A DNA stretch of 64,000 bases from Nitrososphaerota archaeon (lineage in GTDB: Archaea; Thermoproteota; Nitrososphaeria; Nitrososphaerales; Gagatemarchaeaceae). The notes beneath the pieces were generated by a model that had not been told where the DNA came from, searched no databases, and was given only the letters and a program-made list of their open reading frames with translations. Shown here piece after piece: positions 30,604 through 39,337 of this stretch (the first letter of the stretch is position 1; the number at the start of each line of letters is the position of its first letter). A program made the position numbers and the translations under genes. Location of the stretch: contig JAFLYY010000001.1 in NCBI GenBank assembly GCA_029785825.1, positions 1,023,374-1,087,373 on the forward strand. The letters run 5' to 3'.

Positions 30604-31694
30604 TGCCCCTTCACCACCGCCTCGACGGCCTCGGGGGCCGTCCTGAAGAGCTTGGCCCGCGTCCCAACGAGGAGCTTCCTCGCCTCCTCTTCGTCTGCCC
30701 CGCTGACCCTCGCGTAGAGGGGTTTCCCCCCCTCGGCCAGGACCGCCCTTATCCCGGCCGCGACGTCGGTGCTCCGGGTTATCCCGCCGTAGATGTTGAC
30801 CAGGATGCGGCTGACCCCCGGGAGCCTGTTCACCAGCCTGAGGGCAGCCTCGACCCTGTCCTGCTGCGCGCCGCCGCCCAGGTCCAGGAAGCAGGCGGGG
30901 GTCCCTCCCGCGTCTCCCACCAGGTCGAGGGTCGAAAGGACGAGACCGGCGCCGTTCCCGACGACAGCTATGTCTCCCCCGAGCCTTACGAAGGCGAACC
31001 CCTGTCGGGACGCCTCCCCCTCGAGCTCGTCCTCCGGGTGGAGCTTGGCGAACTCCGGGTGGCGGAAAAGCGCGTTGTCGTCTACGATGACCTTGGCGTC
31101 CAGGGGCATCAGGGTCCCGTCCTTCCCCACCGCCAGAGGGTTGATCTCCGCGAGCTCGCACTCCTTCTCCCGGGCGAGGCGCTCGAGCGAGAGGAGGATA
31201 CGGGCGTGCTGCTCCGCCTGGCGGGGCGGGAGGTTCAACTCTTCGGCCACCGCGGCCGCGAACCCTTCGTCGATGCCGTCCAGGGGGATCTTGCGTATCA
31301 CCTTGCCGGAGAGCGACTCGACCTCGACGCCCCCCGCCTTCGCTGCGATGACGACGAACGACCTGTCCCCCCGGTCGAGGGTCACCGAGAGGTACATCTC
31401 TGAATCGTGGGGGTATGCCTCCTCGAGGAGGAGGACCCCGGGCTTCTCCCCGCCTATGGACAGGCCGAAGATCCGCTCGGCCTCCGACCTGGCCTTCGCC
31501 GCGTCGCTGACTATCGCTATCCCCCCCGCCTTCCCCCGCCCTCCGGCGAGGACCTGCGACTTTATGGCCACGGGCGGGGTGAGCTTCCTGAACGCCTCGA
31601 CCGCGTCGTCTGCCGTGTCCGCCCTGATAGACTTCGGGACGGCCAGGCCATACTCCTTGAAGAGCTCCTTGGCCTGATATTCGAAGAGACGCAC
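30600..31694 (-). CDS. sucC: Succinyl-CoA synthetase, beta subunit
   Basis: 364 residues. ATP-grasp N-terminal domain: MRLFEYQAKELFKEYGLAVP, IKSQVLAGGRGKAGGI, LLLEEAYPHDSEMYLSVTLD, then CELAEINPLAV and DAKVIVDDNALFRHPEFAKL with the metal-binding acids. The C-terminal ligase-CoA domain has VGNGAGLVLSTLDLVGDAGG, FLDLGGGAQQDRV and ILVNIYGGITRSTDVAAGI. GTG start; GTTAAAC box about 29 nt upstream (31720-31726). Operon sucC-sucD. Confidence 0.96.
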   Translation of the reverse strand: MRLFEYQAKELFKEYGLAVPKSIRADTADDAVEAFRKLTPPVAIKSQVLAGGRGKAGGIAIVSDAAKARSEAERIFGLSIGGEKPGVLLLEEAYPHDSEMYLSVTLDRGDRSFVVIAAKAGGVEVESLSGKVIRKIPLDGIDEGFAAAVAEELNLPPRQAEQHARILLSLERLAREKECELAEINPLAVGKDGTLMPLDAKVIVDDNALFRHPEFAKLHPEDELEGEASRQGFAFVRLGGDIAVVGNGAGLVLSTLDLVGDAGGTPACFLDLGGGAQQDRVEAALRLVNRLPGVSRILVNIYGGITRSTDVAAGIRAVLAEGGKPLYARVSGADEEEARKLLVGTRAKLFRTAPEAVEAVVKGQ

Positions 31695-31842
31695 GACAGG
31701 CGCGCCCCGACCATCGGGGTTAAACTTACCGCCCCGGGCCGTCGGGGTCAGTAACCGGTGTCAGAGGGACCCTGTCCCACCCGTGGGCGCGGCCCTCAGG
31801 CGCACCGCACGCGCAGGCGGATGTGACGCCTGACTGCATAGC

Positions 31843-31853
31843 GGATAAATAGG
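31843..31853 (+). promoter_or_regulatory. TATA box of alba
   Basis: GGATAAATAGG, centred 27 nt before the ATG at 31875: a strong promoter with leaderless spacing, as expected for an abundant chromatin protein. Confidence 0.65.
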
Positions 31854-31874
31854 CCGCGGCGGGCGGAGAGTCCA

Positions 31875-32183
31875 ATGGCCAACCAACCAGAACACGAAGA
31901 AGTGCAACCACGCGAACCAAACACGATCTATGTCGGGAAGAAGCCGACCATGAACTACGTTCTGGCGGTCCTGACACAGATCAACAATGGGTCCAACCCG
32001 GTCACCGTGAAGGCTCGAGGACGAGCCATCTCGCGGGCGGTCGATGTTGCCCAGGTGCTGACGAAGCGGTTCGCCACAGACGTCCGGGTGCAGGGCATCT
32101 CCATCAACACGGAGCAGGTCAAGAGCACCATCACCGGCGGCATGAGCAACGTCTCTTCCATAGAGATCAAACTCGGGAAGTAG
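31875..32183 (+). CDS. albA: Alba chromatin protein
   Basis: 102 residues: an acidic N-terminal extension (ANQPEHEEVQPREPN), then TIYVGKKPTMNYVLAVLTQI, VTVKARGRAISRAVDVAQVL, DVRVQGISINTEQVKST and SSIEIKLGK. The lysine pair in VGKKP (DNA contact, and acetylation site in Sulfolobus Alba) and the ARGRAISRAVD helix are conserved. It binds DNA and RNA as a dimer and coats archaeal chromatin. Single-gene unit with its own strong TATA box. Confidence 0.96.
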   Translation: MANQPEHEEVQPREPNTIYVGKKPTMNYVLAVLTQINNGSNPVTVKARGRAISRAVDVAQVLTKRFATDVRVQGISINTEQVKSTITGGMSNVSSIEIKLGK

Positions 32184-32248
32184 CACCCCGAGAGACGGCT
32201 CAGATGGCGGCGCAGGAGCGCTATACCAGCGTAAGCTGAGGGCAAGAG

Positions 32249-32297
32249 GCGGCTCAAAAGCCGCGCCCCACAGGGTCGGCGGTCCGTCCTGCCGCCG
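32249..32297 (+). terminator. Two hairpins after alba
   Basis: GCGGCT-CAAA-AGCCGC (32249-32264) and CGGCGG ... CCGCCG (32277-32297) are stable stems in the gap between alba and the next gene, the second followed closely by a T-run (32302-32308) that is also the next promoter. They could end the alba transcript; archaeal termination depends mainly on U-runs, so this is tentative. Confidence 0.3.
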
Positions 32298-32334
32298 AAC
32301 ATTTTTTATGCGTGTGCAGGGATGCTTTTCTTCG

Positions 32335-32871
32335 ATGCAGCCGAAGCTCCCCATCTGCTTCTTCGACGCGAAGACGGGGATGCTCTGCGGCAACTGCGAG
32401 ACGAGGCTCGCACGCGGCGAGGTCACCCACGCCGACGTGGAGGCTTCGAGGGCCGTGGCCCAGCTCTCCGACCGGGTCGTGGAGCTGCAGAGGGCCACCC
32501 TGAAGAAGGCGTCCGAGGTGAACGGGAGCTACGTGCTCGAGTTCGAGCCGTCCGACATGCCCGCTCTGCGAAGCAATCCTCTCCTGCTGGAGGAGCTCGA
32601 GAACGCGCTGAAGGGGAGGGTCTGGGTGGTCGGCGCCGGCGGGAGCGAAAGAAGGTTCCTCGAGGACGTGTTCTTCCCCGCGAAGGTCCTGACGGTCAAC
32701 ACGGTCTACCTCCCTGACGGGGAGAAGAAGACCAAGGTCATCGTACCGGCGAGGAGGAGCGAACGGAGGATAGGGGACTTCGACAAGCTGAGGGCGGCGG
32801 TCAAGGGCGCCAGGGGGATAGACCTCCTGATGGAGACGGAGCGGGAAGTGGCCGCGAGCCTCTACTCCTAG
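32335..32871 (+). CDS. NusA-like KH-domain protein
   Basis: 178 residues. It opens QPKLPICFFDAKTGMLCGNC with CxxC and ETRLARGEVTHADVEASRAV, then a KH-like region (ALRSNPLLLEELENALKGRV, VVGAGGSERRFLEDVFFPAK, VIVPARRSERRIGD). The N-terminal P-I-C-x-F-D-x-K-T-G-x-L-C motif is typical of archaeal proteins annotated as NusA-like or KH-domain transcription elongation factors; the mechanism in archaea is not established. The ATG at 32335 is chosen because the TTTTTTAT box (32302-32309) lies 29 nt upstream; the frame also has an ATG at 32308 inside that box. Confidence 0.8.
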   Translation: MQPKLPICFFDAKTGMLCGNCETRLARGEVTHADVEASRAVAQLSDRVVELQRATLKKASEVNGSYVLEFEPSDMPALRSNPLLLEELENALKGRVWVVGAGGSERRFLEDVFFPAKVLTVNTVYLPDGEKKTKVIVPARRSERRIGDFDKLRAAVKGARGIDLLMETEREVAASLYS

Positions 32872-32904
32872 AGCCGGACCGAAAGTACGGAGCGCGCCGG
32901 GCCT

Positions 32905-34218
32905 TTACGGCTGCAGCCTTTCCGGGTCCCGGGGGAAAAGGACGGCCTCCTTGACGTTCTCCATCCCCAGGAGCCGCGCGGTGAACCTCTCTATGCCGAA
33001 GGAGAACCCGCCGTGGGGCGGGACGCCGTAGCGGAAGGGCTCCGTGAACCAGGCGAGCGACTTCGCGTCCATCCCCTTCTCCTTGATCTGGGCCATGATC
33101 TTCTCGTGCCTGTGCTCGCGCTGCCCCCCCGAAGACAGCTCGAGGCTCCCGAAGAAGAAGTCGGTCGACCTGGCATATTCAGGCTCGTCGTCGTATCTCA
33201 TGATGTAGAAGGGCTTGGGCTTCGACGGGAACCGGCTCACGAAGAAGAAGTCGGTCCCGAACTTCTCCCTGGCGTATGCGGCGAGGAGGTCCTTCGACTC
33301 CTCGTCGAGGTCCTCGCCCCTGGGGAGCTCCTTCCCCTTCGACTCCAGTATGCCGTACACCTCCGGGAAGTCGATCTCCGGGAACGGCGTCTTTGGCAAC
33401 GGGAGCTCGCGCTTGAGCACCGCCAGCTCGTTCGGGCAACGCTTCGTCGCCTTCTCTATCCCATGGACCACCATCTCCTCTTCGACGCGCATCACGTCTC
33501 TCTCGTCGGCGATGAAGCCGATCTCCGGGGCTATGGTCCTGTGCTCGCTGAGGTGGCGCGGGGTGTGGGAGAGCTCGGCCCGCCAGTTGGTGCCCAGGTC
33601 GTAGATCCGGTCGAACCCCCCGGCGATGGTCAGCTGCCGGTGTAGCTGGGGGTCCTGCCTGAGGAAGGCATCCCGCCCATAGTAGTCGATCTTGAAGACC
33701 TCCGACCCGCCCTCCGACACCCCGCCGATTATGCTGGGCGTGAAAGCCCTGATGAACCCCGACCCCTGGAGGTACTCCTCGAACCCCTGGACGAGGGCGT
33801 TCTCGATGTTGAACACAGCCGTGGTCTCCGGGCGCCGGAGCTCCAGCGACCTCCACTCGAGTCGCGTGTCCAGGGCAGCCGGGGTCACCCCCCTCGGGTC
33901 CAGGGGGAGCGGGGCCGCGGACCTGGCGATCACCTCCACCGACCTGGGGACGACCTCGAACCCCTGGCGGGCGGCCTTGCTCTCCTTGACCTCTCCCACG
34001 CATGATATCACGTCCTCCTGGTGGAGCCCCGACACCGCGGCGTAGACCTCGGGGGTGACCGTCTTCTTCGGGACCGCTAGCTGCACGATCCCCCTCGGGT
34101 TCCTGAGGAGGACGAAGCTGATCCCGCCGAGGGCTCTGACGTCGTGGACCCACCCTTCGAGGCGGACTTCGCGGCCCACCCTTTTCCCCAGGTCGGCCGG
34201 CGTAAGAGGCTCCTGCAT
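32905..34218 (-). CDS. aspS: Aspartyl-tRNA synthetase (archaeal type)
   Basis: 437 residues, the compact archaeal/eukaryal class IIb form. OB-fold anticodon-binding domain at residues 10-110 (VRLEGWVHDVRALGGISFVL, IVQLAVPKK). Catalytic motifs: motif 1 around FNIENALVQGFEEYL..GFIRAFTPSI, GGSEVFKIDYYGRDAFLRQD, motif 2 NWRAELSHTPRHLSEH, and motif 3 GVPPHGGFSFGIERFTARLL. The usual flipping-loop residues differ (RDAFLRQDPQLHRQL). Whether it also charges tRNA-Asn cannot be read from the sequence. ATG start. Confidence 0.95.
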   Translation of the reverse strand: MQEPLTPADLGKRVGREVRLEGWVHDVRALGGISFVLLRNPRGIVQLAVPKKTVTPEVYAAVSGLHQEDVISCVGEVKESKAARQGFEVVPRSVEVIARSAAPLPLDPRGVTPAALDTRLEWRSLELRRPETTAVFNIENALVQGFEEYLQGSGFIRAFTPSIIGGVSEGGSEVFKIDYYGRDAFLRQDPQLHRQLTIAGGFDRIYDLGTNWRAELSHTPRHLSEHRTIAPEIGFIADERDVMRVEEEMVVHGIEKATKRCPNELAVLKRELPLPKTPFPEIDFPEVYGILESKGKELPRGEDLDEESKDLLAAYAREKFGTDFFFVSRFPSKPKPFYIMRYDDEPEYARSTDFFFGSLELSSGGQREHRHEKIMAQIKEKGMDAKSLAWFTEPFRYGVPPHGGFSFGIERFTARLLGMENVKEAVLFPRDPERLQP

Positions 34219-34261
34219 CAGCAGGGGGGTCGGAAGAGCGAGGATAAGAGCTTGGGGAGCT

Positions 34262-34621
34262 TCAGTCGAAGGTGCGCCTGGGCGCCGCCCTCTCGAGGGC
34301 GAAGAACGTCTCGGCTGCCTCGGGGGTCAGCAGGTGCATGTTGTATGACAGCGCCAGCTGCTTGGCCTCCTTCGTGACCGTCCCGGGCGGCGAGACGATG
34401 CTCACCTGGCACCCTGCGTCGAACTTCTTGGCGTACGACACGACCACCTGCACGTCGGTGACGGAGTCGTAGAAGTCGAAGGCGTAGTTGCGGGTCCCGT
34501 CCGAAAAGAGAAGGTCGAACCTGTGCTCGACCCCTGAGCTCCCCTGGAGGACGTGGGGCGTCACGGGGTTCAGGCCTGCCTTCAGAGCGCTCACTTCGAG
34601 GGCGAGCTTCTCAAACTCCAT
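34262..34621 (-). CDS. Restriction-endonuclease-fold-like small protein
   Basis: 119 residues from the ATG at 34621. A helix MEFEKLALEVSALKAGLNPV is followed by EHRFDLLFSDGTRNYAFDFY, VVVSYAKKFDAGCQVSIVSP, and TVTKEAKQLALSYNMHLLTP. The order helix, then two antiparallel strands with acidic residues (FD, FDFY), then alpha/beta with YAKKFDAG resembles Mrr/PD-(D/E)xK nuclease folds, though the canonical ExK lysine is not evident; it may be an inactive or minimal member. An open frame continues upstream to 34687. It lies downstream of nothing on its strand, and precedes aspS in the same direction. Confidence 0.55.
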   Translation of the reverse strand: MEFEKLALEVSALKAGLNPVTPHVLQGSSGVEHRFDLLFSDGTRNYAFDFYDSVTDVQVVVSYAKKFDAGCQVSIVSPPGTVTKEAKQLALSYNMHLLTPEAAETFFALERAAPRRTFD

Positions 34622-34865
34622 ACTCTGACCGCCCTGCGCGTTCCAGGTTTGCATATAAGGGATGTGTACGCCTTTCGCGCGATACACGAGCGCATATATC
34701 GGGACCGGGGCCGTTACAGGGCCCTCCTCCCAAGGTCGCCGAGACCCCCAGGCCTGACAGGGAGGCCCTGGCTCTCATCGGCGCGCTCGGAGGCTTCTGG
34801 CCGGTGGCGGGGTTCAGCGCCGAAGGCTTCTGGGCGGCGCTCTTGTCGTGGTCGAAGCCGGGTCC

Positions 34866-36113
34866 TCAGAGCGCGCTGAAGCTGTTGCTCCAGTCCGTGT
34901 AGGCGCGCACGGCTTGCGGCGAGACCGAAGGCTTCCTGGCCCTCATGATCTCCTTGAAGTCCGTGATCGTGATCGGCCGGGTCGTCGAGTCCTTGTCCAG
35001 CGCGTTGCCTGACTTGAACAGCTCCCTTACGACGCGCAGCTGGACGCCCTGGCAGATGTCCTTGATGTCGCTGCCAGAATAGCCCTCGCTGAGCCTGGCC
35101 AACGTGGCGGGTTCGACGTCGTCGGCGAGGGTGAGCGGCGCGGTGTACATCTTGAACTGGGACATGCGGGCTTCGGTTTCTGGGAGCGGGACAAGGATCC
35201 TCTTGGGGAACCTGCGTATGAAAGGCTGGTCAAGGCTCCACGGCTTGTTCGTCGCGCCTATCACGTACATGTGGAGGTTCTTCCCCTTGTCGTTGATGCC
35301 GTCCGTCTCCTTGAGGAACTGGTCCCTGACCCTCACCTCCCCTCCGACCTCCTGTCCCCTGGTCCCGAGGAGCGAGTCGATCTCGTCCACGAACACGATG
35401 ACCGGCTTGTTGTCAGCGAGCATCTTCCTGGCGTTGCTGAAAAGCTTGGCGACGTTCTTCTCCCCCTCGCCCAGCCACTTGCTCATTATCGACGCGGCGT
35501 CTACCGATATGAAGTAACCGTCTATCTCCGCGGCCGTCGCAGCCGCGATCATGGTCTTCCCGCACCCGGGGGGGCCGTAGAGGAGGATGCCCCTGGGCCA
35601 GCCGAGCTTGAAGAGGTCCGGGCGGAGGTAGGGGAAGACGATCGACTCGCGTATCGCCATCTTGCAGTCCTCCAGGCCTATCACGTCGTCCCACTTGACG
35701 TCAGGCTTCTCCGTGACGACGAGCTCGCTGAAGGACGCCTTCAGCTGCTGCACGACCTGGGGGCCCTTGGGGGAGTTCTGGCTGGCGTTCGTCGCACCCG
35801 AGGTCCCGGCCATGCCGCCGTTCCCCTGTGTGGGCTGCGGGGACCAGTCTGACTCCGTGGCCTGGTCCTGGGGGAGGAGGCCGTGGGCGGCCTGTATCGC
35901 CTTCACCCTCTCCTGATATGCCATGGCGCGCTCGGTGTACTGCTTGTTCAGGCGGTAGTCAGGGTAGAGGTGGACTAGCTTGACCAGGGTGGAGATCGCC
36001 TTCTGGTACATCTGGATGGCCATCCCGTGGGCCCCCTGGGAGTCTAGCCTGATGGCCTCGGAGGCATACTTCTTCGCGTCGTCCTCCAGCTCCTTGGCCG
36101 CTACGACGCTCAA
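34866..36113 (-). CDS. cdvC: CdvC/Vps4 AAA ATPase
   Basis: 415 residues. N-terminal MIT domain (about 5-80: AKKYASEAIRLDSQGAHGMA, YQKAISTLVKLVHLYPDYRL), a flexible Gln/Asn/Ser/Pro linker, then an AAA+ module: Walker A LYGPPGCGKTMIAA, pore-loop region SKWLGEGEKN, Walker B VIVFVDEIDSLLGTRG, second region of homology IRRFPKRI. The MIT domain binds CdvB tails and the ATPase remodels ESCRT-III filaments in cell division. The start TTG overlaps the cdvB stop (TTGA, 36110-36113), so cdvB-cdvC is one operon; the C-terminus SVSPQAVRAYTDWSNSF fits the Vps4 C-terminal helix. Confidence 0.96.
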   Translation of the reverse strand: MSVVAAKELEDDAKKYASEAIRLDSQGAHGMAIQMYQKAISTLVKLVHLYPDYRLNKQYTERAMAYQERVKAIQAAHGLLPQDQATESDWSPQPTQGNGGMAGTSGATNASQNSPKGPQVVQQLKASFSELVVTEKPDVKWDDVIGLEDCKMAIRESIVFPYLRPDLFKLGWPRGILLYGPPGCGKTMIAAATAAEIDGYFISVDAASIMSKWLGEGEKNVAKLFSNARKMLADNKPVIVFVDEIDSLLGTRGQEVGGEVRVRDQFLKETDGINDKGKNLHMYVIGATNKPWSLDQPFIRRFPKRILVPLPETEARMSQFKMYTAPLTLADDVEPATLARLSEGYSGSDIKDICQGVQLRVVRELFKSGNALDKDSTTRPITITDFKEIMRARKPSVSPQAVRAYTDWSNSFSAL

Positions 36114-36973
36114 CTGCCAGCCCCTCCTGACTCCCCTACCTTTACCTTGCCCTGGGCCATGAGGGTGAGCATCGCCTGCTCCACCTCGTCAGAGGGCATG
36201 TTGAGGACCGTGGAGGCGTCGGTTATGTCTACGCTCCCGTTGTGGATCGCGGCGTACTGGAGGACCTGCTCCTCGGTCTCCGCCGCGGGCCTCGGTTCGT
36301 ACACCGTCCCCAGGATCTGTGACTCCTCGTCCTCGTCCCCTCCCGCGGCCAGCAGGGGGATCCTCTGCTGGATCTCGGGGGCCTCCCTCTGTATGAGCCT
36401 GGGTGACACCCTGAGGGTCCGCTTCATCTCCTCGGCGCGCTCCTCGGCAAGCTTCCTCGCCTGCTCCACCAGCTCCTCGCCGCTGTCGGTCCTGATGTTC
36501 AGGTGTATGTCGGGGGAGATGGTCCCCATTCCGACCATCGTCTCGTTGAGAGCGTCGCTGATCTGGGTCGAGGCCTGGTCGAGCGAGGGGGCCAGCCCCT
36601 GGACGGTCTTGTTGATCTTGCTCAGCACCTTGAACGCCATGCTCATGTGGGCCATCACGTCGCCCACGTCGACGATGCTCTCCAGGCGGAGGACGACCTG
36701 GACGAGCGCGAGCTCGCTGGCGTAGACGACCTTCCCCACCTTCCTCAGCTCTGCCCACTCGTTGGCGTAGATGGTCGCCTTCGTCTGGTCTTTGCTCAGC
36801 ATCGCCCTGACGGTGGTGTCGAAGAGGGCCTTCCGCCTCTGTTCCAGCCTCCCCCTGAGGTTCTCCAGCTCCTTGCGGTGGTACTCTATCTCCTTGATCG
36901 TCGACGCCAGCTTCGGCTTTATACTGTCCTCTCGGTGAAGGCCAAAAGCACGCAGAGGTGCGCCAGACGGCAA
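36110..36973 (-). CDS. cdvB: CdvB, ESCRT-III-like protein with C-terminal winged helix
   Basis: 287 residues. ESCRT-III core of helices alpha1-alpha5 (about 15-200), beginning DSIKPKLASTIKEIEYHRKE and including ALVQVVLRLESIVDVGDVMA and the conserved LNETMVGMGTISPDIH segment. It is followed by a linker with a proline-rich piece (TVYEPRPAAETEEQ, a possible MIT-interacting motif) and a winged-helix-like domain (VLQYAAIHNGSVDITDASTV, LNMPSDEVEQAMLTLMAQGK) that in Sulfolobales binds CdvA. The start is taken as TTG 36973. CdvA itself is not in the window. Confidence 0.93.
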   Translation of the reverse strand: MPSGAPLRAFGLHREDSIKPKLASTIKEIEYHRKELENLRGRLEQRRKALFDTTVRAMLSKDQTKATIYANEWAELRKVGKVVYASELALVQVVLRLESIVDVGDVMAHMSMAFKVLSKINKTVQGLAPSLDQASTQISDALNETMVGMGTISPDIHLNIRTDSGEELVEQARKLAEERAEEMKRTLRVSPRLIQREAPEIQQRIPLLAAGGDEDEESQILGTVYEPRPAAETEEQVLQYAAIHNGSVDITDASTVLNMPSDEVEQAMLTLMAQGKVKVGESGGAGS

Positions 36974-37102
36974 GGACGGCGCTTAAAGGCCACCCCCCTG
37001 ATAATCACGGGGTTGGTCAAGACTATCAAGACTAACAGGTGAATTTACAGTAGTGATTCCTTCCCTCCGCCAGTCCTCCGCTTCCCGGGGCGCAGGCAGG
37101 TA

Positions 37103-37729
37103 ATGGCGTTCCCCAATGCATACGTCAGCACCGACGAGCCGCCCCGGAGGTCGGCGGCAGCAAGGGCGCTCTGCGCTGCAGCCGTAGGCGGAATCGGGTA
37201 CCTTGGCCTCGTGATCCTGGCCCTGAGCCTGGCGACGCGCGGTTACAGCCCCGTGACCCAGATGGCCAGCGACTACGGAGTCGGACCCTATGCGTTCTGG
37301 ATGGACTCGGGGTTCTTCGCAGCGGGGCTGGGGTTCGCCTCCCTGGGCGCCGTCCTCGCAGTCTCTCACAGGGAGAGGGCGCAGAGAGCGGGAGGGGCGC
37401 TCCTCGTGCTTGCCGGCGCGATGCTTATCGTGAACGCCTTCAACGCCACGGACGTCGAAGGCGCGGCGGCGACGTTCCATGGGACGGTCCACAACATGGC
37501 AGGGGCGACCTTCTTCCTAACCGCTCCAATCGGGCTCGTCCTTGCGGGGAGGGGGTTCGGGCCGTCGTGGTTCGCCTTCGTGCTTGCCGCCTTCGCCGCC
37601 GCGGCCCTCTCTCTGGCCGTCGACTCCGCCATGGGGCTCGGCGCGGCAGGGCTCGTGGAGCGTTTAGTGATACTGGTGACATTCGGCTCCGCCGTCCTCA
37701 CGGCTGCGAAGGTGTACAGGGAGTCTTAG
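37103..37729 (+). CDS. DUF998-like integral membrane protein
   Basis: 208 residues, six transmembrane helices: GGIGYLGLVILALSLATRGY, WMDSGFFAAGLGFASLGAVL, AGGALLVLAGAMLIVNAF, NMAGATFFLTAPIGLVLAG, SWFAFVLAAFAAAALSLAVD, LVERLVILVTFGSAVLTA. The SPVTQMASDYGVG segment after helix 1 (with Q-M-A/S-D) and the FHGTVHNMAG histidines before helix 4 are typical of DUF998. Function unknown. It sits between the cdvBC operon and a second ESCRT-III gene; linkage to division is only positional. Confidence 0.8.
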   Translation: MAFPNAYVSTDEPPRRSAAARALCAAAVGGIGYLGLVILALSLATRGYSPVTQMASDYGVGPYAFWMDSGFFAAGLGFASLGAVLAVSHRERAQRAGGALLVLAGAMLIVNAFNATDVEGAAATFHGTVHNMAGATFFLTAPIGLVLAGRGFGPSWFAFVLAAFAAAALSLAVDSAMGLGAAGLVERLVILVTFGSAVLTAAKVYRES

Positions 37730-37773
37730 CTTCCGCTGGGAGCGACTAAAACAGAGGGGTGAGGGTTCCCCGC

Positions 37774-38427
37774 TTAGTACGAGGTCCCCTCAGTAGAGGT
37801 AGCTTCGGCAGACGGGAGGGATGCCGGTATCTCTGGGAACTTCTCGCGCATGCGGGTCTCTGCCACAGCAGAGGCCTCTGCGAGTATCTTCTCAGCGTCC
37901 TCGTTGGCCGCCTCGAAGTTCAGCGAGTACCCACCGACCGTCCCTGCGTCTACCAGGATGCTACTCAGCAAGCCAGAGATCTCTCCGATCTCGCTCTCCG
38001 CCTCAGGCAGGACGCCCACCAAGCCTTGCTTGACGTTGCGTATCACTGCCATCGCCGGGGTCAGGGTGACTACGATGTCACCTAGCTCTGTGATTGTGTT
38101 GAGTCTGAGCACTATCTGTTCGAGCGCGAGCTTGGCCTGTGTGACCATCTTGTTCATCTTCCTGATCTCGGCCAGCTCGTTTGCGAAGACAGACGCGTGC
38201 TGTGTGTCGTGTTTCTGTAGAGAGCTCACGACCTTTGCGAAGATCGAGTTGTCCCTCTCTCTGAGTTTGGTGGATGTGGAGTCGAGTTTGGCGACTTGGA
38301 CTTGGATTTGTCTGACAGCGAGGTCGAGTCTTGGCTTCAGGGGCCCTGGATTCCTTACGGAGTCCTTGACCCGAGTGCCGAAACTCTGGCTGTTTTGCTT
38401 TTCCCACTTACCCGCGAAGGTAGACAT
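37774..38427 (-). CDS. ESCRT-III paralogue (CdvB-like, no winged helix)
   Basis: 217 residues. The ESCRT-III core is clear: GPLKPRLDLAVRQIQVQVAK, VVSSLQKHDTQHASVFANEL, AEIRKMNKMVTQAKLALEQI, VLRLNTITELGDIVVTLTPA, then the helix NEDAEKILAEASAVAETRMR and an acidic tail. There is no winged helix at the C-terminus, as in CdvB1/B2-type paralogues that form later constriction filaments in Sulfolobus and have thaumarchaeal counterparts. Codon use is less GC-rich than the rest of the region. The ATG at 38427 is the start; the promoter is not obvious. Confidence 0.9.
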   Translation of the reverse strand: MSTFAGKWEKQNSQSFGTRVKDSVRNPGPLKPRLDLAVRQIQVQVAKLDSTSTKLRERDNSIFAKVVSSLQKHDTQHASVFANELAEIRKMNKMVTQAKLALEQIVLRLNTITELGDIVVTLTPAMAVIRNVKQGLVGVLPEAESEIGEISGLLSSILVDAGTVGGYSLNFEAANEDAEKILAEASAVAETRMREKFPEIPASLPSAEATSTEGTSY

Positions 38428-38614
38428 AGGTAGCTTCGAATATCACGGGCCCTCACAGTCCCTAAGTGGCAGGTAGTGAAATCGTCTTCACCAATGCATT
38501 AAGAATTGTTCTTTGGACCGGGAAGCTGATGCCGACGGGGCTCCTTCGCGCCCGCGCGACCGGCCGCACGGGGGTGTGTCGTGTAAATACGCCTCGGCGG
38601 AGGCGGACTCCCGT

Positions 38615-39304
38615 TTGAAGAGCATCGCGGTGATCTCCGACGTGCACGCGAACATGGAGGCGCTGGACGCGGTGCTCGCCGAGGTGGAGGGGATGGACGT
38701 CGTCTGCCTGGGGGACCTCGTCGACTACGGGGCCGAGCCGAACGAGGTCATAGCGTCGCTCAGGGGCCGCGGGGCCAGGTGCATCGCAGGGAACCACGAC
38801 GCCATCGCCCTGACGGGAGACGCGTCCATGCTCAACCCGAAGGCGGCCATGTCGTCCATCTGGACGAGGAGGACGCTGTCCAAGGCGAGCCGAGCGTACC
38901 TGGAGGGGCTCCCGGAGGAGACACGGCTGCGGGTCGAAGGGGTCGACCTCTACTTCGTCCACGGCAGCCCCGAGGACCACCTATGGGAGTACGTCGACCC
39001 TGCGAGGGAAGCCGACCTCTTCGGATTCTTCCTGGACAGGGCGAAAGCGCAGTGCGTCGGGCTCGGGCACACGCACATCCCGTACGTCTGGAAGGAGGCC
39101 GGGAGGGTGGTGTTCAACCCGGGGTCTGTGGGGCAGCCCAGGGACGGCGACAGCAGGGCCGCCTACGCCGTGGTGGACGTGGACGGAGGGCGGGTCGACG
39201 TGCTGCTGCGCAGGGTGCGGTATGACGTCGGGAGGGCCGCGTCGAAGATCCGGGAAGCGGGGCTCCCCGCGTCTCACGCCGACAGGCTGGCGACAGGAAC
39301 CTAA
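38615..39304 (+). CDS. Calcineurin-like metallophosphoesterase
   Basis: 229 residues. All metal-site blocks are visible: ISDVHANMEALDAVL (D-x-H), VVCLGDLVDYGAEPNEVI (G-D-x-x-D), IAGNHDAI (G-N-H-D), LYFVHGSPEDHLWEY (H-G), and LGHTHIPYVWKEAGRVVFNP (G-H-T-H). The closing NPGSVGQPRDGDSRAAYAVV is typical of YfcE/MJ0936-type phosphodiesterases. The TTG at 38615 is chosen because GTAAATAC (38583-38590) lies about 28 nt upstream and the sequence KSIAVISDVH starts immediately. Substrate unknown. Confidence 0.92.
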   Translation: MKSIAVISDVHANMEALDAVLAEVEGMDVVCLGDLVDYGAEPNEVIASLRGRGARCIAGNHDAIALTGDASMLNPKAAMSSIWTRRTLSKASRAYLEGLPEETRLRVEGVDLYFVHGSPEDHLWEYVDPAREADLFGFFLDRAKAQCVGLGHTHIPYVWKEAGRVVFNPGSVGQPRDGDSRAAYAVVDVDGGRVDVLLRRVRYDVGRAASKIREAGLPASHADRLATGT

Positions 39305-39337
39305 AATACCACCCTGGCGGACGGACTGGTGGCTTGA

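Noticed and set aside
34717-34902. Plus-strand frame ending LLSWSKPGPQSALKLLLQSV, downstream of a CATATATC box
   Set aside because: Protein-like, but there is no ATG, GTG or TTG in frame and it overlaps the 3' end of cdvC; left as a possible remnant.
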